Source: Tenrec ecaudatus (Eukaryota; Chordata; Mammalia; Afrosoricida; Tenrecidae). From it: DNA of 64,000 bases. Shown piece by piece: positions 1 to 10,345 of this stretch. The notes under the pieces were generated by a model that worked only from the letters and a program-made list of their open reading frames with translations, searched no databases and was not told the DNA's origin. The translations under genes and the position numbers were made by a program. The DNA is taken from NCBI RefSeq assembly GCF_050624435.1, contig NC_134534.1:69587501-69651500 (forward strand), read 5' to 3'. The first letter of the stretch is position 1; every line of letters begins with the position of its first letter.

Positions 1-229
1 AATATATCATTGATCAAGGATTCACGAGGGTGGAAGGGTAAGGGAAAAAGAGGAGCTTATACCAAAGGCTCAAATAGAAATTGTTTTAGAAATAATGATG
101 GGAACATATGTACAAATATACTCAATAAAATTGATGTATGGGATGTTTGTTAGAAGAGATGTAAGAATCCCAAATAAAATCATTTAAAAGAAGAAAAAAA
201 TAAAATCATTTAAAAGAAGAAGAAGAAGC
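1..229 (+). mobile_element. A-tailed retrotransposon 3' end (probable L1 3' UTR), left-truncated by window
   Basis: This is the sense copy of a family that recurs, mostly antisense, at 2.9, 18.2, 44.1, 54.6, 57.5, 61.6 and 62.5 kb. The shared 3' block includes a run of the type AATAATGATGGGAACA, then GTAAGAATCCCAAATAAAAT and an A-rich tail. AATAAA just before the tail is the expected polyadenylation signal. The tail is duplicated (the AATAAAATCATTTAAAAGAAG block occurs twice) and ends in a short AAG microsatellite. Assignment to L1 is inferred from the A tail, the AATAAA and variable 5' truncation; no ORF2 is attached here. Confidence 0.72.
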
Positions 230-799
230 AGAGACCACAGAGAGCATAGGCTGGTGGATGCAGAGGTCAGAAATTGGCTAAATGAATTCACCATTGGTAG
301 TCTGCCAATGGCAGGAGATTGGGAACTTGACATAGCTCTTGCAGAAAGTCAATGACCAAAGAGGATTTGACTCTGGTCTCTGTCTCTTATGCAAAAAGAT
401 TTATGACACTACAGAGGTGACATCAGGCTGCGACCCAATAGATAGCCTGAATTTCTCCCCTATCCTTATCCAGTATGGTGAGTTGACATGATCCATAGCC
501 ATCCCAGAGATACCATAGCATTCACTCTGTGCGGTAACCCTCATGATGGTAAAAGTTGTGTATGCCTGCCAAGAACTAACAGAATGCCAACTACACAGGA
601 GATTATCTACAAACATTATTCAAATAATTGAAAGGCTTTCAAGCATCTTGTATTTTAGTATCATATCAAGTGCTTATCTTCCTATAGAATTGCAATGAGT
701 TAGAATCAATGGCAATAAATACTTTCACACATGTATGCAGCCAATAATGCATTATCCAGTGAGTGACTTATAAATCTTATTAATACTGTATAATGTATT
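230..799. other. Unassigned sequence
   Basis: I see no gene and no repeat that I recognise. The open frame at 401-616 has no recognisable motif. Confidence 0.5.
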
Positions 800-988
800 T
801 GCTGGTCTAAATGATTAGTGCTGAACGACTAGCCAGAAGGTTGGTAGTTCAAGCCCACCCAGAGGCACCTTGGAAGACAGGCCTGCTAATCTAATTCTGA
901 GAGGCCATTTTCTTTAAAACCATATAGCATGCTCATACTCTGTATAGGGTATGCCCTGAATTGGAATAGATTCCATGCTGGTAAAACA
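800..988 (+). mobile_element. AfroSINE-type tRNA-derived SINE, decayed
   Basis: The head resembles the AfroSINE start (GTGCTGAACGACTAGCCAG...AAGGTTGGTAGTTCAAGCCC), which holds a B-box-like GTTCAAGCC. The body GCACCTTGGAAGACAGGCCT and AAAACCATATAGCATG follow in the usual order. The tail is degraded (GAATTGGAATAGATTCCATG for the usual GAGTCGGAATCGACTC). It is heavily diverged, so old. Confidence 0.75.
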
Positions 989-2819
989 ACAGTGTATTTA
1001 CTTTGTGTTCTTAGTTCTCACCCTGAATCTTGGAATATCTTTATTATTTCTTGGTTGACTTGGCAATGTTCCATGACTCATATAACTGTCACCTTGCACT
1101 TATGAATTTGTGGCCTTTGAAAAGGATTTTTAAAAGATACAAGTTTTTGGTGAAATCGAGTGGTTTAGTTGGTATTTGGGATGAGTATAAAATATCCTCG
1201 GAGTAGGTGGAGAAATAGAAGTCCACCCTATATTTGAAGGATGATTGCAGGGAGGACACTGGACTTCATCACAGGTGGCCTGTTCCCTGGTTGGTTTCCT
1301 TGTCCAGCTACAACCTACCTTTACTGGATCTTGGCCTGGCCCTGACAATAGATTTGAAATCAGTGAAAATGAAGTTTATTGAAATGCTTCCTTTGAAAAG
1401 ATGATAAGTTTTAAAACGAAGGAGATTGATAGCAAGTGTGGCAGTCTATGAAACTCAATCATAGAACTTCTATATTTTGATCTGTGTAATTTCTCAAATT
1501 CTAAGGAAACAAAGTGAAAATGCATTTGTATTAAGATTCCTTAGACTGCAGGCTCCTGAGCATATTTTAGAGAGATAGGAGTTGTATCAATTGCCCAAGT
1601 CTCTCTGACAAGAGTAGGACATAAAAGTGTTATGCACTCAGCCAGGAAACTTGGGCTTTTGACATTATATAATCAGATCAATTGGTGCTAACCTCATGGA
1701 AATTAAAGAGAAGGGGATTATATTTAGCTTATTTTCAAACTAGTCTTAGCACCACAGATATTAATTTTTAAAAATGAAGAATAGACTGTTTACTGTGCAC
1801 AAAGGATCATTTGTGCTACCGAAATCTATGCTAATCTCCATTCCAAATCCCTTAGCAACTGTTACTTGGTCAGAAGGCTCAATTTTCATGAAGGAAAGAA
1901 AACTTTTTGAACATGATACAGGCAAATTGGCTTTGAGATATTGAGTTATGTAATTAAACTTTTTTGAATTATGTAAAATAATGACTATTTTAAATTAATT
2001 TGAATTAGTCTTTAAAGGCAGTAGAAGCTTTGAAAAGCTGCTACTCAAATTAGATGCTTTAATTCTCTTGTTGTAATAAAAAAGTAAATGATATGAATAG
2101 AGAAGCACAACAGAACAGGGTAAAAACTTGAGATAAAATAACTTCCCAATATTTAAAAACATTTTTTATCCCACTATTTTTTAAGTAGTCTCTCATTCAT
2201 TCATTCATTCACTTATTCACTCAACAAATAGTACAGGAGTCAATACTATACTAAAGTCTGGTCACCTATAGAAAAGGAGATGTTGTGTCAATATTAACTG
2301 AATTTAAAATCTGGGGACACTGTCATAAATCCATAAATGTATGAAATATAACTATTACTATGGAGATGCTATGGGTAATTTAATCCATAAATTAAATATC
2401 TTAAGTGAAATAGAAAATTTTAAGAATAACATAATTTACCAATATTGATTCAATTATACCAAAATTAACAATTACAAAAGAAAGGTAGACACAAGGTCAT
2501 TAACAGGTACATTCTCTCAAACATCTAAGAAACAAATATCCTCTATCTTTTATATCATGTGCTAAAAGTTAAAAGAAAAAATTACTTTGTGAAATTAGTT
2601 TTTAAAAAACCCCAAAAAACCCCAAACGGCAATGCATTCTCCCTCCTCTTATGAAGCTAATAAAACCTTGATAATAAAACTAAATGAGGAAAGCACAGGA
2701 AAGAAAAAATATGATACTGTAACATTAGGGGATATGAATACTTAAAAATTATAAAGCTCTAATGACGTTTATTAGATAGATGAATATATAAGTCCTTGTA
2801 GATTTATAAGTATATATAA
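989..2819. other. Long AT-rich stretch without recognisable gene or repeat
   Basis: Apart from a short ATTC microsatellite (2193-2214) and a small A/C-rich tandem near 2605-2627, I recognise nothing. Very old repeats could be hidden here. Confidence 0.5.
2193..2214. repeat. (ATTC)n microsatellite
   Basis: Four to five TCAT/ATTC units, followed by CACTCAACAAATA, a context often found at the 3' ends of old LINE/MIR copies. Confidence 0.85.
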
Positions 2820-3305
2820 ACTTAAAAATTCACTGCCATAAAGTCTATTCTGACTCATAATGACTCTATATGTGGCTTCTAAGGGTGTAGATTTAAAAAA
2901 AAATTATTTGTAAGGGAGGTCTGTAATTTTTATTTATTTTTATAGAGACCCATTTAATTAAGTCTTTAAAAAATCATTTTATTGTGTGCTCTTAGAACTC
3001 TCCTGACAATCCATCCATCCATTGTGCCAAGCACATTTGTATGTATGTTGCCATCACCATTTTCAAAACATTTTCTTTCTACTTGAGCCCTTGGTGTCAG
3101 TCCATTACCCACCCCCCTCATTCTCTCATGAACCCTTGATCATTTATAAATGATTATTTTTTTCATATATTGCACCGACAGCTGGGCTGTTGATCTTTAT
3201 GAGAGCAGATAACCTCAATTTTTTGCTTCAGAGTGGATGGTGGGTTTGAACTGCTTACCTTGTGGTTGTCACTCCAGTGCTTATTTTCTAACTACCCAAC
3301 ACTGC
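2820..3305 (-). mobile_element. tRNA-derived SINE split by a retrotransposon 3' end
   Basis: The left part (2820-2895) reads TTCACTGCCATAAAGTC, the antisense SINE tail (ACTCACTGCCATCGAGTC type). The right part (3178-3305) continues with TTTATGAGAGCAGATAACC and GGTGGGTTTGAACTGCTTAC, then the decayed head. An A-tailed retrotransposon end sits between them. The bases at the two junctions are similar (GGGTGTAGATTT left, GGGCTGTTGATCTTT right), as expected for a target-site duplication. Confidence 0.72.
2896..3178 (-). mobile_element. A-tailed retrotransposon 3' end inserted in a SINE
   Basis: Antisense copy of the family at position 1: AAATCATTTTATTGTGTGCTC starts the block, followed by CCATTGTGCCAAGCACATTTG and CATGAACCCTTGATCATTTA. 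About 70 bp on the left (2896-2965) are T/A-rich and unassigned. It is strongly 5'-truncated, typical of target-primed reverse transcription. Confidence 0.7.
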
Positions 3306-3309
3306 ATAT

Positions 3310-3390
3310 ATGAAGGGTTTTCAAAAAATTTGTGGAAAAACAGAATTGAAAGATAATGGAGTTTTTCTGTGAATTTTTCTCATGAATACA
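3310..3390. mobile_element. Short palindromic MITE candidate (mariner-type)
   Basis: The left arm TTCAAAAAATTTGTGGAAAA and the right arm GTTTTTCTGTGAATTTTT are imperfect inverted complements around an AT-rich centre. The layout resembles an 80-bp MADE1-like mariner derivative. A related block occurs near 42360-42425. Family assignment is uncertain. Confidence 0.4.
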
Positions 3391-3428
3391 CATGTATACA
3401 CAGCCCATATACATATGCGTGTTTGATT

Positions 3429-3456
3429 ATGTGTGTGTATATATATATATATATAT
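3429..3456. repeat. (TG)n(TA)n dinucleotide tract
   Basis: Four to five TG units run directly into about nine TA units. Confidence 0.95.
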
Positions 3457-3463
3457 CAATCAC

Positions 3464-3683
3464 CTGAAACCAAATTCACTGCCGTCGAGTCCATGACGAC
3501 TCACCGTGACTGCAGAGGACAGATTAGAACTGCTTATGGGCTTCCAAACTGATACTCTTTCACAGAAAAGAGAGCATCTTCTTTCTCCTTTCGGCGAAGT
3601 TGGTGGTTTTCAACTGCTGATCTTGCACTTAGTAGCCCAGCACTCAAACATGACGCCACCAGGGCCTGGCGGGGTTTCCACAT
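3464..3683 (-). mobile_element. tRNA-derived SINE (antisense), near full length
   Basis: Starts CAAATTCACTGCCGTCGAGT (antisense tail), continues CAGATTAGAACTGCTTATGG and GTGGTTTTCAACTGCTGATC, and ends with GACGCCACCAGGGCCTGG, the antisense of the usual GGAGCCCTGGTGGCGT head. CpGs are partly kept. It is followed at once by a sense SINE, giving a head-to-head pair. Confidence 0.85.
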
Positions 3684-3848
3684 TGGGCTGCTGACACAAG
3701 ATCAGCAGTTGGAAACCACAAGCTGCTACTGAGGAGAAAGAGGCTCTGGACTCCAGAAAGGAGTTTCAGTCTTGGAAACTCGCAGGGCTGTTCTACCCTG
3801 CTCTACAGGGTCACCAGGTGTCAGAACCGAATCCCTGGTAGTGAGTTT
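3684..3848 (+). mobile_element. tRNA-derived SINE (sense), head-truncated
   Basis: Reads TTGGGCTGCTGACACAAGAT, CAGTTGGAAACCACAAGCTG, then GGAAACTCGCAGGGCTGTTC and a tail (GGTAGTGAGTTTGT). It is the inverted partner of the SINE at 3464-3683. Confidence 0.8.
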
Positions 3849-4308
3849 GTTGTCTATATTATAATGCATCATCATTTAGCTGCAAAGAACCTTGACATTG
3901 GAATGGCAAGATACTTATTTCAATAAACGTACAAAAACTTGGGATAAAGCTCTTTAAATATTAAAGTTCTCAGGAAAATGGCAATGGCAGAAATTTCTCT
4001 GATGAATGAAACGAACTCTTCAAAATTCTATAGTAAATCCTACACTTAATGTGCAAGAGCAGAGAGCTTGCTCCGCCTTCTATTGGAGGTGGAAGCCAGT
4101 GGCAGTCAGAACAAAAGAAAAGGGATACCGAATAGAAGTAAAGAATTCAAATGTTCAATATTCATAAATTATGATTGTCTATATTAAAAAACATGAAAGA
4201 GAACACAAGTGTTCATGAGAATTCTATTATAGTTAATAAAAGGTTCTGAATTCGGTGGTATTGCTACACCACTAAACACTCTTAAAAATTAACAAGTAAT
4301 TTTCCACA
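3849..4308. other. Unassigned sequence
   Basis: No recognisable gene or repeat by eye. Confidence 0.5.
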
Positions 4309-4505
4309 AGGTCTCTGGGTGTCACAAATGGCTTGTATTCAGTTGGCAACTGCAAGGTTGACAGTTCAAGCCCAGCCTGCAGCACTGTGAAAGAAAGGGA
4401 CTGGTGGTTCTTTTTGTAGAAATAGCAGCCAACCAACGATGGGGAAATTCTGCTCTGTAACACATGGAATCACCATGAGTTGGATGAGACGCCACAGCAC
4501 ACAAA
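4309..4505 (+). mobile_element. AfroSINE-type SINE, decayed
   Basis: The head GTCTCTGGGTGTCACAAATG and TTGGCAACTGCAAGGTTGAC lead into GTTCAAGCCCAGCCTGCAGC (B-box-like GTTCAAGCC), the body, and the tail CACCATGAGTTGGATGAGAC. The two open frames on its opposite strand are shadows of the SINE. Confidence 0.75.
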
Positions 4506-5336
4506 GCCAAGATCATTTACAACATCGATGAAAGCTCTCATGTGCCTGTGAGTAGATGTAACACAAAGATTTCAGAACGGTTTCAATTGATTGGAAAGGA
4601 AACTTTGATTGTAATCTTAAAGCTATTTCTTCGTTTGGTAAGAGGATGTTTGAAGAGCGCTGTGCTGGCAGCTCAGCGTGATGAGCCATGATCTAGCCCT
4701 TTGCACTTTGTCTGCGCTGCTGCCAGGGCTGACTTCATGGATATATGATCTCTGTCATGACACAGGGTCCTGTGCTTGGTTTATGTTTGCTGTTCCTGTC
4801 TTAAGAGCCTTGAGAGTTTTATCTTTGAACGTTGTTTAGTAAGTGAAGTTCAAAGGGACAATGGAAAGGCACTTAATTAATGTGTCTCCTCTGGCCACTT
4901 AATTGGAAAATGGTCTTTCTGATCCCCAGGAGCTCTGAGTTCTAATGAATGCATAATGCCTAGGAGTTCAAGAAGACCAAAATTGGGTACCAGGTACATG
5001 AATTGCATGCAGGACCGGACCATTGGGGCAATTCAGAGTGGCCACACCTACCATGTGAACTAGAACATGCTTGAAACCAGAAAGAAGGCAATTGCATTCT
5101 CAGTACCTTGTTTATCAAATGGCTCCAAGCTGAAAATTTCCATTACATTACAGTTCGAAAAAAAATCTGCTTCATGTTCATAACTTTGCTCCAGAGTTGA
5201 ACCAGAAACCTGACTTCAATAAACCTGTATGAGCCGAGAGTAAGTCACCAGTTGCATCTCCCTTCCGACACAACGGGCTGACACTGCAGTCTAAATGCGG
5301 CTCTCTCTCAGACAACATATAGTGTTCATGTTTGTG
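4506..5336. other. Unassigned sequence
   Basis: No gene or repeat I can name. Confidence 0.45.
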
Positions 5337-5483
5337 CAGCGGTTCTCATCCTGTGAGTGATTCAGAACAGTAGCAAATTACAGTTATGAAATAGCAACGA
5401 AAATAATTTTATGGGTAGGGTGTCACCACAACATGAGGAACTATATTAAAGAGTTGTGACATTAGGAAAGTTGAGAACCACTG
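5337..5483 (+). mobile_element. SPIN-like non-autonomous hAT transposon, copy 1
   Basis: The terminal inverted repeats are CAGCGGTTCTCATCCTGTGA at the left and GTTGAGAACCACTG at the right. The inner half carries AATAGCAACGAAAATAATTT and GGTGTCACCACAACATGAGG, the antisense of the usual GTTGTGGTGACCCC block. The 8-bp flanks are TGTTTGTG and TGTTAGTG (7/8 identical), the target duplication length of hAT elements. About 147 bp with an internal deletion and no coding capacity. The SPIN assignment rests on the distinctive ends and inner sequence. Confidence 0.82.
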
Positions 5484-5590
5484 TGTTAGTGTGTTAAAAC
5501 GTTCATCATTGTGCTTTTTTAAAAGCTTTATTTGCATTCAGTATCATAACCGTGACTCCAATATGTTAGTAAAAGCACCAGTAAAACAAA

Positions 5591-5935
5591 GTGGAAAACT
5601 GTGAGAAGACAATGGTGACGTTACAGAAAGAAATCATGGTGAAATTTGAATCAGGTCGCCGCTTGTCTGACTTGGCGACTGAACACAACATGGCTAAGTT
5701 GACATTATCAACATTTTTAAGGGGGAAAAAAGAGCAAACAAAACTGTGTTTAAATCGGCTAATGAAGCAAAAGGTGTGACATCGTTAACCACCAAAGTAC
5801 CCAGACCACGAAAGAGGTTGGAAAGCTATTATTAATTTGGATAAATCAGACACATCTCAGGTTGGGGGTGGGGAGGTAAGAGCATATTTGATACAGTGAT
5901 AGCTGAGAAAGCTAAACGCCTCCAGAGTGATTAAA
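5591..5935 (+). pseudogene. Broken pogo/Tigger-like transposase N-terminal fragment
   Basis: The open frame 5591-5779 gives a peptide with KFESGRRLSDLATEHNM followed by LTLSTFLRGKKEQ, which fits the first helix-turn-helix (CENP-B/pogo type) of Tigger transposases. After a frameshift near 5765 the sequence continues with VPRPRKRLESYY, a stop, and later VIAEKAKRLQSD, matching the second (HTH_CENPB) DNA-binding domain. No DDE catalytic domain follows. At least one frameshift and two stops make it dead. Inverted repeats were not located, so element boundaries are unknown. The exact Tigger subfamily is not resolved. Confidence 0.6.
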
Positions 5936-6600
5936 AGTTCTGGAAAAAGGAATTTGTAAGTGTAATCTTGGAGCCTCAGAACAAATTATTTGATTTCCCA
6001 TGATCCCTTCTGGGAAAAATACGTTCCTTTCTCAAACTTTTTGGTGTTTGGACATGAATTTGGAACAAACTGTGGCAGGAACAGTCAAGCAAACGTGTGG
6101 TCCCCCTTTCAGAAACATCGCCTCCTTACATCAGGCATTTCATCACACCAAGAATGAAGACACAGGAAAAAAGACAAAGGCAGACAACACGTAGCACCTT
6201 CCCCTGCTGCTTCGTGTGTGCTCATCAGTAAGCTGAGGGTAGAGCGTGCCTGGGATGTGAAGGAATCAAGAAGTGGAATAAAAGTTATTTAAAAAAAAAT
6301 GCATTTTGTGCAGCATTTCCACTGTTCTGGGGGGAACAAATAGATGGGCATGTACACGCTACGAAATCTAAATTTTGTGACCTTGCTGTCTCTGCACATG
6401 CATTAAATACTTTGTATGTGCATTCAGGACTAGCCTTGTATAATGCCCAATATAGAAAAAAGGTTCAAGTTTATCTTAGTGATTTGAAAGCTAACATTTT
6501 CCCTTATGTAGACCACCATTAAGTGACAAATAAAATATACCATGAGAAGCTGTAAGTGATACCATGAAAGAAAGAAATAGGCTTTCTGTTTTGGTAATCT
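5936..6600. other. Unassigned sequence downstream of the Tigger fragment
   Basis: The left part may still belong to the decayed pogo element, but I see no clear transposase motif. The open frame at 6000-6194 has no recognisable domain. Confidence 0.4.
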
Positions 6601-6781
6601 TGGATGCCTGGTGATAGTGGTCATGTTCTGGGCTGTGAACCGTAAGGTTGGTGGTTCTAAACACCAGGGGCTCCGTGGGAGAAAGATGAAGCTCTCTACT
6701 TCCATAAAGAGTTACAGTCTCAGGAACCCACAGAGGCAGTTCTGCCTTGTGCTATTAGATCACTATGTGTTGGAAGTGGCA
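6601..6781 (+). mobile_element. tRNA-derived SINE, sense
   Basis: CTGGTGATAGTGGTCATGTT, TGGGCTGTGAACCGTAAGGT and GGTGGTTCTAAACACCAGGG give the head and B-box region. The body TAAAGAGTTACAGTCTCAGG and the tail GATCACTATGTGTTGGAAGT follow. It matches the SINE type that has the AAAGAGTTACAGTCTCGGAA body. Confidence 0.8.
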
Positions 6782-7186
6782 ATTTTCTTTTTAGCTCCAA
6801 TGGTCTTTATTTTTTGCTTTTCAACAAGGCAAGCTGGTATACATTTTTTTTGTACTGCAAATTATGTAGGTAACTCTGCCCGCCATCCTTAGCATAGTGC
6901 TTCTTCTTATACCCTGTACCTGCGTAATTGTTGCCCTAAACGTGCAAGATACCTCCCCCATCTCCAGACACCGAGTTTACACTTGAAGCTAGAAAAAGGT
7001 AGAGGTTGGTGACTGCAAGCTTTTCTTTTGTGGCCAGTACCTTGATCAGGAATTTAAAATCTTTCCAGAAGTGTTCAGCCAGCCCTAGATCACGTGCACA
7101 TTGTGGTTGTGAGAACGAATGGAGCAGTAAGCATCTGGCAAAGAAAAATAGAACCAGCTAAGCCGGTAGTTGGCAAATAGTATTGT
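6782..7186. other. Unassigned sequence
   Basis: T-rich, no gene or repeat recognised. Confidence 0.45.
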
Positions 7187-7425
7187 CTAAGCCAGGAGCT
7201 GGCACGCCTTTTCTGTAAAAGGGCCAGATAGGAACTATTTTTTCACTTTGGTGACCAGATAATTCCTGTTGCAAGTGTCCATGTTGCAGCTGAAGTGTAA
7301 AAGCAGGTATAGATGACATGTAAACAACAGGCATGTCTATGTGACAGTTAAACTTCATAAAGCAGTCGGTGAGTGAAACAGGTATGGCCTATGGGCTATT
7401 GTAATTTGCATATTCCTACATAGAG
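7187..7425 (+). mobile_element. Old hAT-Charlie-type MITE remnant
   Basis: GGAGCTGGCACGCCTTTTCT, TGTAAAAGGGCCAGATAGGA, GCAAGTGTCCATGTTGCAGC, GTCTATGTGACAGTTAAACT and TATGGCCTATGGGCTATTG occur in the order of a common eutherian hAT-type element (the one reading TCTGTAAAGGGCCAGATAG). I do not give a subfamily name. Highly diverged, as expected for an ancient insertion. Confidence 0.6.
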
Positions 7426-7840
7426 CCTTATTTTGCTTGGTTACCAAACAATAAACCTTGGGATGACGAGAATAAGTAGCTGCTGCTTATTGAATGACGA
7501 TGTGCGTTCCTTACCTGAAGCTGGGTACTTGTCACCTCTTAAAAAAAACGCTGTCATTTTGGTATTGAGGAAGGAGGTTGGGAAGGTACATGATGGATCT
7601 GCTATGACATAAATGAAAACTTGATTAAAAAGAAATAGATACCAGTGTATAGACGGAAAGAGTTTGTATTGTAAAGATGTCACGTTCTTAAATGTATCCA
7701 CTAAGTCGATGGTGCTCTAATGAAAGTTCTGCAGTGTTTTCAGAGAGCTTGGCCAGCTGACCTTAAAACTCACCTGCAAATACACAGACTAAGACCTGTC
7801 TAAACAGTTTTCAAAGTGGATACGTTCGAGGAATCTACGC
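7426..7840. other. Unassigned sequence
   Basis: No recognisable gene or repeat. Confidence 0.45.
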
Positions 7841-7957
7841 TGTTGCTGTTCGGTGCCATCAGCCAGTTTCCTCATCCTAGACTTTTCTCATAGCCTTTCT
7901 TATGTTTGAGCCGATTGTTGCAGTCAATCAATCCCTTTGATTGAGGACCTTCCTCTT
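7841..7957 (-). mobile_element. RTE/AfroSINE 3' tail fragment, antisense
   Basis: TGTTGCTGTTCGGTGCCATC is the antisense of the AACAACAAC-terminated tail. Further in, ATGTTTGAGCCGATTGTTGC and GAGGACCTTCCTCTT match the antisense RTE 3' region. About 40 bp between the two blocks are foreign or strongly diverged. Confidence 0.65.
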
Positions 7958-8529
7958 AAAAAATCTTTAAGGTACATTAGGTGGGAGTTTACCTTTCGGA
8001 TATTAATTTTGTGCTAGATATCTTAACCTACTTATCAACAATTCTCCCCCCCCCCACAAATAAAAGAGAAAGAAAGAAGTTTGCCCTGCTCTTTCCATCT
8101 TTGCTGTCTCTTCTCCCTCTTGTGGTACACTATCTTGCCCTTCACCTAGGCCAACACCTATGCACCATCTAACCCAGCAGCAAAGAACATTTTTTTTCCT
8201 GCTCAGGGCTATTGGGTTATTTATAAAATCATTTGCAGGCCATGCAAAAGTGTCAACTAAAACAGTAGTCTGCTCTATTTGGTCAAACATGTAATTAACT
8301 AAGCTCCAATGCAATGCCTGGAACAGGTTCTCCTGTGTGAGGTGTGTGATGTTAGTGCATATTGATGATTTCACGGACCTTCTGCTATGGTCCGTGGCTG
8401 GATGCTTTCAACCTTAGCCATTAATTGTAATGGCACATTGCCCTCCCAAATGTTTAACGCATTCTTAGGGGGAAGTCTTGTCCCTTTGGGAACTACTGTT
8501 CTGGGAAACACTATGTGTCCACAAGGAGA
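7958..8529. other. Unassigned sequence with C-rich run
   Basis: Contains a C homopolymer near 8045-8055. The antisense open frame of 123 codons (8003-8374) lacks any recognisable domain and I do not call it a gene. Confidence 0.45.
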
Positions 8530-8700
8530 AGTATGGAGGCATTTTCATTGCTACATTCTTTGTAATAGCAAATGATTGGAAGCTACTTAAACAACCATCA
8601 ACAGAAAAATGATTCTCTCAAAATACTTTTATGCTGTAGGATAATCCTTTAATGAAATTTCAGCCATTAAAATCACGAGTTAGTTCCATCAATCAAAATG
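8530..8700 (+). mobile_element. Ancient L1 (L1M-type) ORF2 C-terminal remnant
   Basis: TTCATTGCTACATTCTTTGT, AATAGCAAATGATTGGAAGC and CTACTTAAACAACCATCAAC correspond to the L1 ORF2 stretch reading TTCATTGCAGCATTATTTGT, AATAGCAAAAAATTGGAAAC and AACCTAAATGTCCATCAATA. No frame is kept. Confidence 0.65.
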
Positions 8701-8732
8701 GACATAAGCCCCAAATACTCCTGTCACGAGCT

Positions 8733-9110
8733 AAGAGATGCATTTGAATTATGGTGCTGGCGAAAAATATTGAAAGTGCTGTGAACTGCCAAAGAACAAA
8801 CAGGTCTGTCTGGGAAGAAGTAGAGCCAGAATGCTCCTTAGAGGCAAGGAGGGCAAGACTTTATCTCGTGCACTTTGAACATGTTGTCAGGAGAGACTGG
8901 TCCCTGGGGAAGGACATTATGCACGGTAAAGTAGAAGGGCCGTGGAAAAGAGGAAGGCCTTCAACAAGATGAATTGACACAGTGGATGCAGCAAAGTGCT
9001 CAAGTATAACCACTGTGGATGTGGTGCAGGACTCGTGGGGTTTTGTTCTTTTGTACTTGGAGTTGCTCTGAGTCAGAACCGACGTGATGACACCTAACAG
9101 CAGGAGCAAC
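8733..9110 (+). mobile_element. RTE-clade LINE 3' end (5'-truncated)
   Basis: Carries the end of the RTE ORF2 and the 3' terminus. The frame at 8751-8972 keeps EEVEPECSLEARRARLYLV, HFEHVVRRDWSLGKDIMHG and KVEGPWKRGRPSTR, which fits the C-terminal segment of RTE/BovB-type proteins. The DNA ends CTGAGTCAGAACCGACGTGA and CACCTAACAGCAGGAGCAAC, a decayed version of the (AAC)n tail. Stops follow PSTR, so it is non-functional. Confidence 0.88.
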
Positions 9111-10185
9111 CCAAGTAGCATGACACCATGTAGATGTGGAGAACCAGCATAGCCATCATGCATGTTTACATATACTCATATTCAGTAAGAGTATGCAGCA
9201 AAACATGTGCATGGGAACAAGAGATTCAAATACCTTGACCCAAATACCTCTCTTGATCAGATTGTTATGCACCTATTTCTCTTCCTCAAGCTCACTCAGG
9301 GGAGAGAGGAAGAAAGGCACATCGCAGGATGGATGGTCATCAGGAAACTTGATGCATTCTAGAAATGGTTTACTTTTTAAAGACAAAAAAAAGGATTTGA
9401 AAATATTGTACAATATTCAGATTTGGCAAGTTTTAGCTGTTTTACTTTTCTGTGTTTTTTGGTACAAATGAAAATAGATCAAAATATGCCTTTTAATTAT
9501 CTGCTGATGGTAGCTCCGGGACATCTTTTATAGTATTTTGTTGAAACAAGGCAAATGAGTAATAAGTTTCTACCTCTAATACGTAGGTGAAGATTGAGAT
9601 GTGGCACAGATTTGCTGTCTAAGCCATCTGAAGACTCCTCGAGGACCTCAGACACTGGTGTACAATGGTTGAATCTGAACTTCACACTGGTCCCCTGATT
9701 GCTGCCTGGATGGCAACCTTGACCCAAATCAACTCTCTTGACTGGACTATTATATGGCCTATTCTCTTCCCAAAGTTCCTCCCTACCCTACACCAAACCA
9801 GAGGGCTCTTGAAGAACTATGTGCTTTTGTAATTGTCTCTGTTTTGAAACTCATGTTGCTATGGTACACCTTTTAATTAGTCGGCTTTGTGCTGCGAAAC
9901 CCAGGTGAGATGAAGTCAGTAATTTTCCTGTACATTCAATCCTCTGAGGGCGATTATGCCAACACAACCTACTTAAAGTCAAGTTGGTTCCTGGGCATTC
10001 TGCCCTAGCTCCATAGCTGTCTGGGACAGTTTGCATTATGTCCGTTGTTATATTTTAGTTGTTTACAACATGCCATTTTGCACTTGAACCCATACTAGCT
10101 TTCTTTACTGGTCATTCTGCTCACAACTCATGTCTAACTGTGCAGTTTTACAAAAGAGGCATTATAGTCTGTGTTAGCCAATGTA
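9111..10185. other. Unassigned sequence
   Basis: No gene or repeat that I can name. The frame 9136-9471 is low-complexity at its C-terminal end and lies in AT-rich DNA. Confidence 0.45.
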
Positions 10186-10345
10186 GACTCATTGCTGTTG
10201 AGTCAATTCTGACTCTTAATGACCCCAGAGGACAGAGTGGAACTGTCCCTGTGGGTTCTGGGCTGTAGATTCCTATGGGAACAGGAAGGCTCATTTTTTC
10301 CCCAAGGAGTGGCTGGTGGTTTCAAACTACAAACCCTATAGTTAG
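10186..10345 (-). mobile_element. tRNA-derived SINE, antisense
   Basis: CTCATTGCTGTTGAGTCAAT, AGAGTGGAACTGTCCCTGTG and GGAGTGGCTGGTGGTTTCAA are the antisense tail, body and head region. The outer head is lost after CAAACTACAAACCC. Confidence 0.82.

Noticed and set aside
8003-8374. 123-codon antisense frame
   Set aside because: No recognisable domain, AT-rich, overlaps a C-run; not distinguishable from chance.
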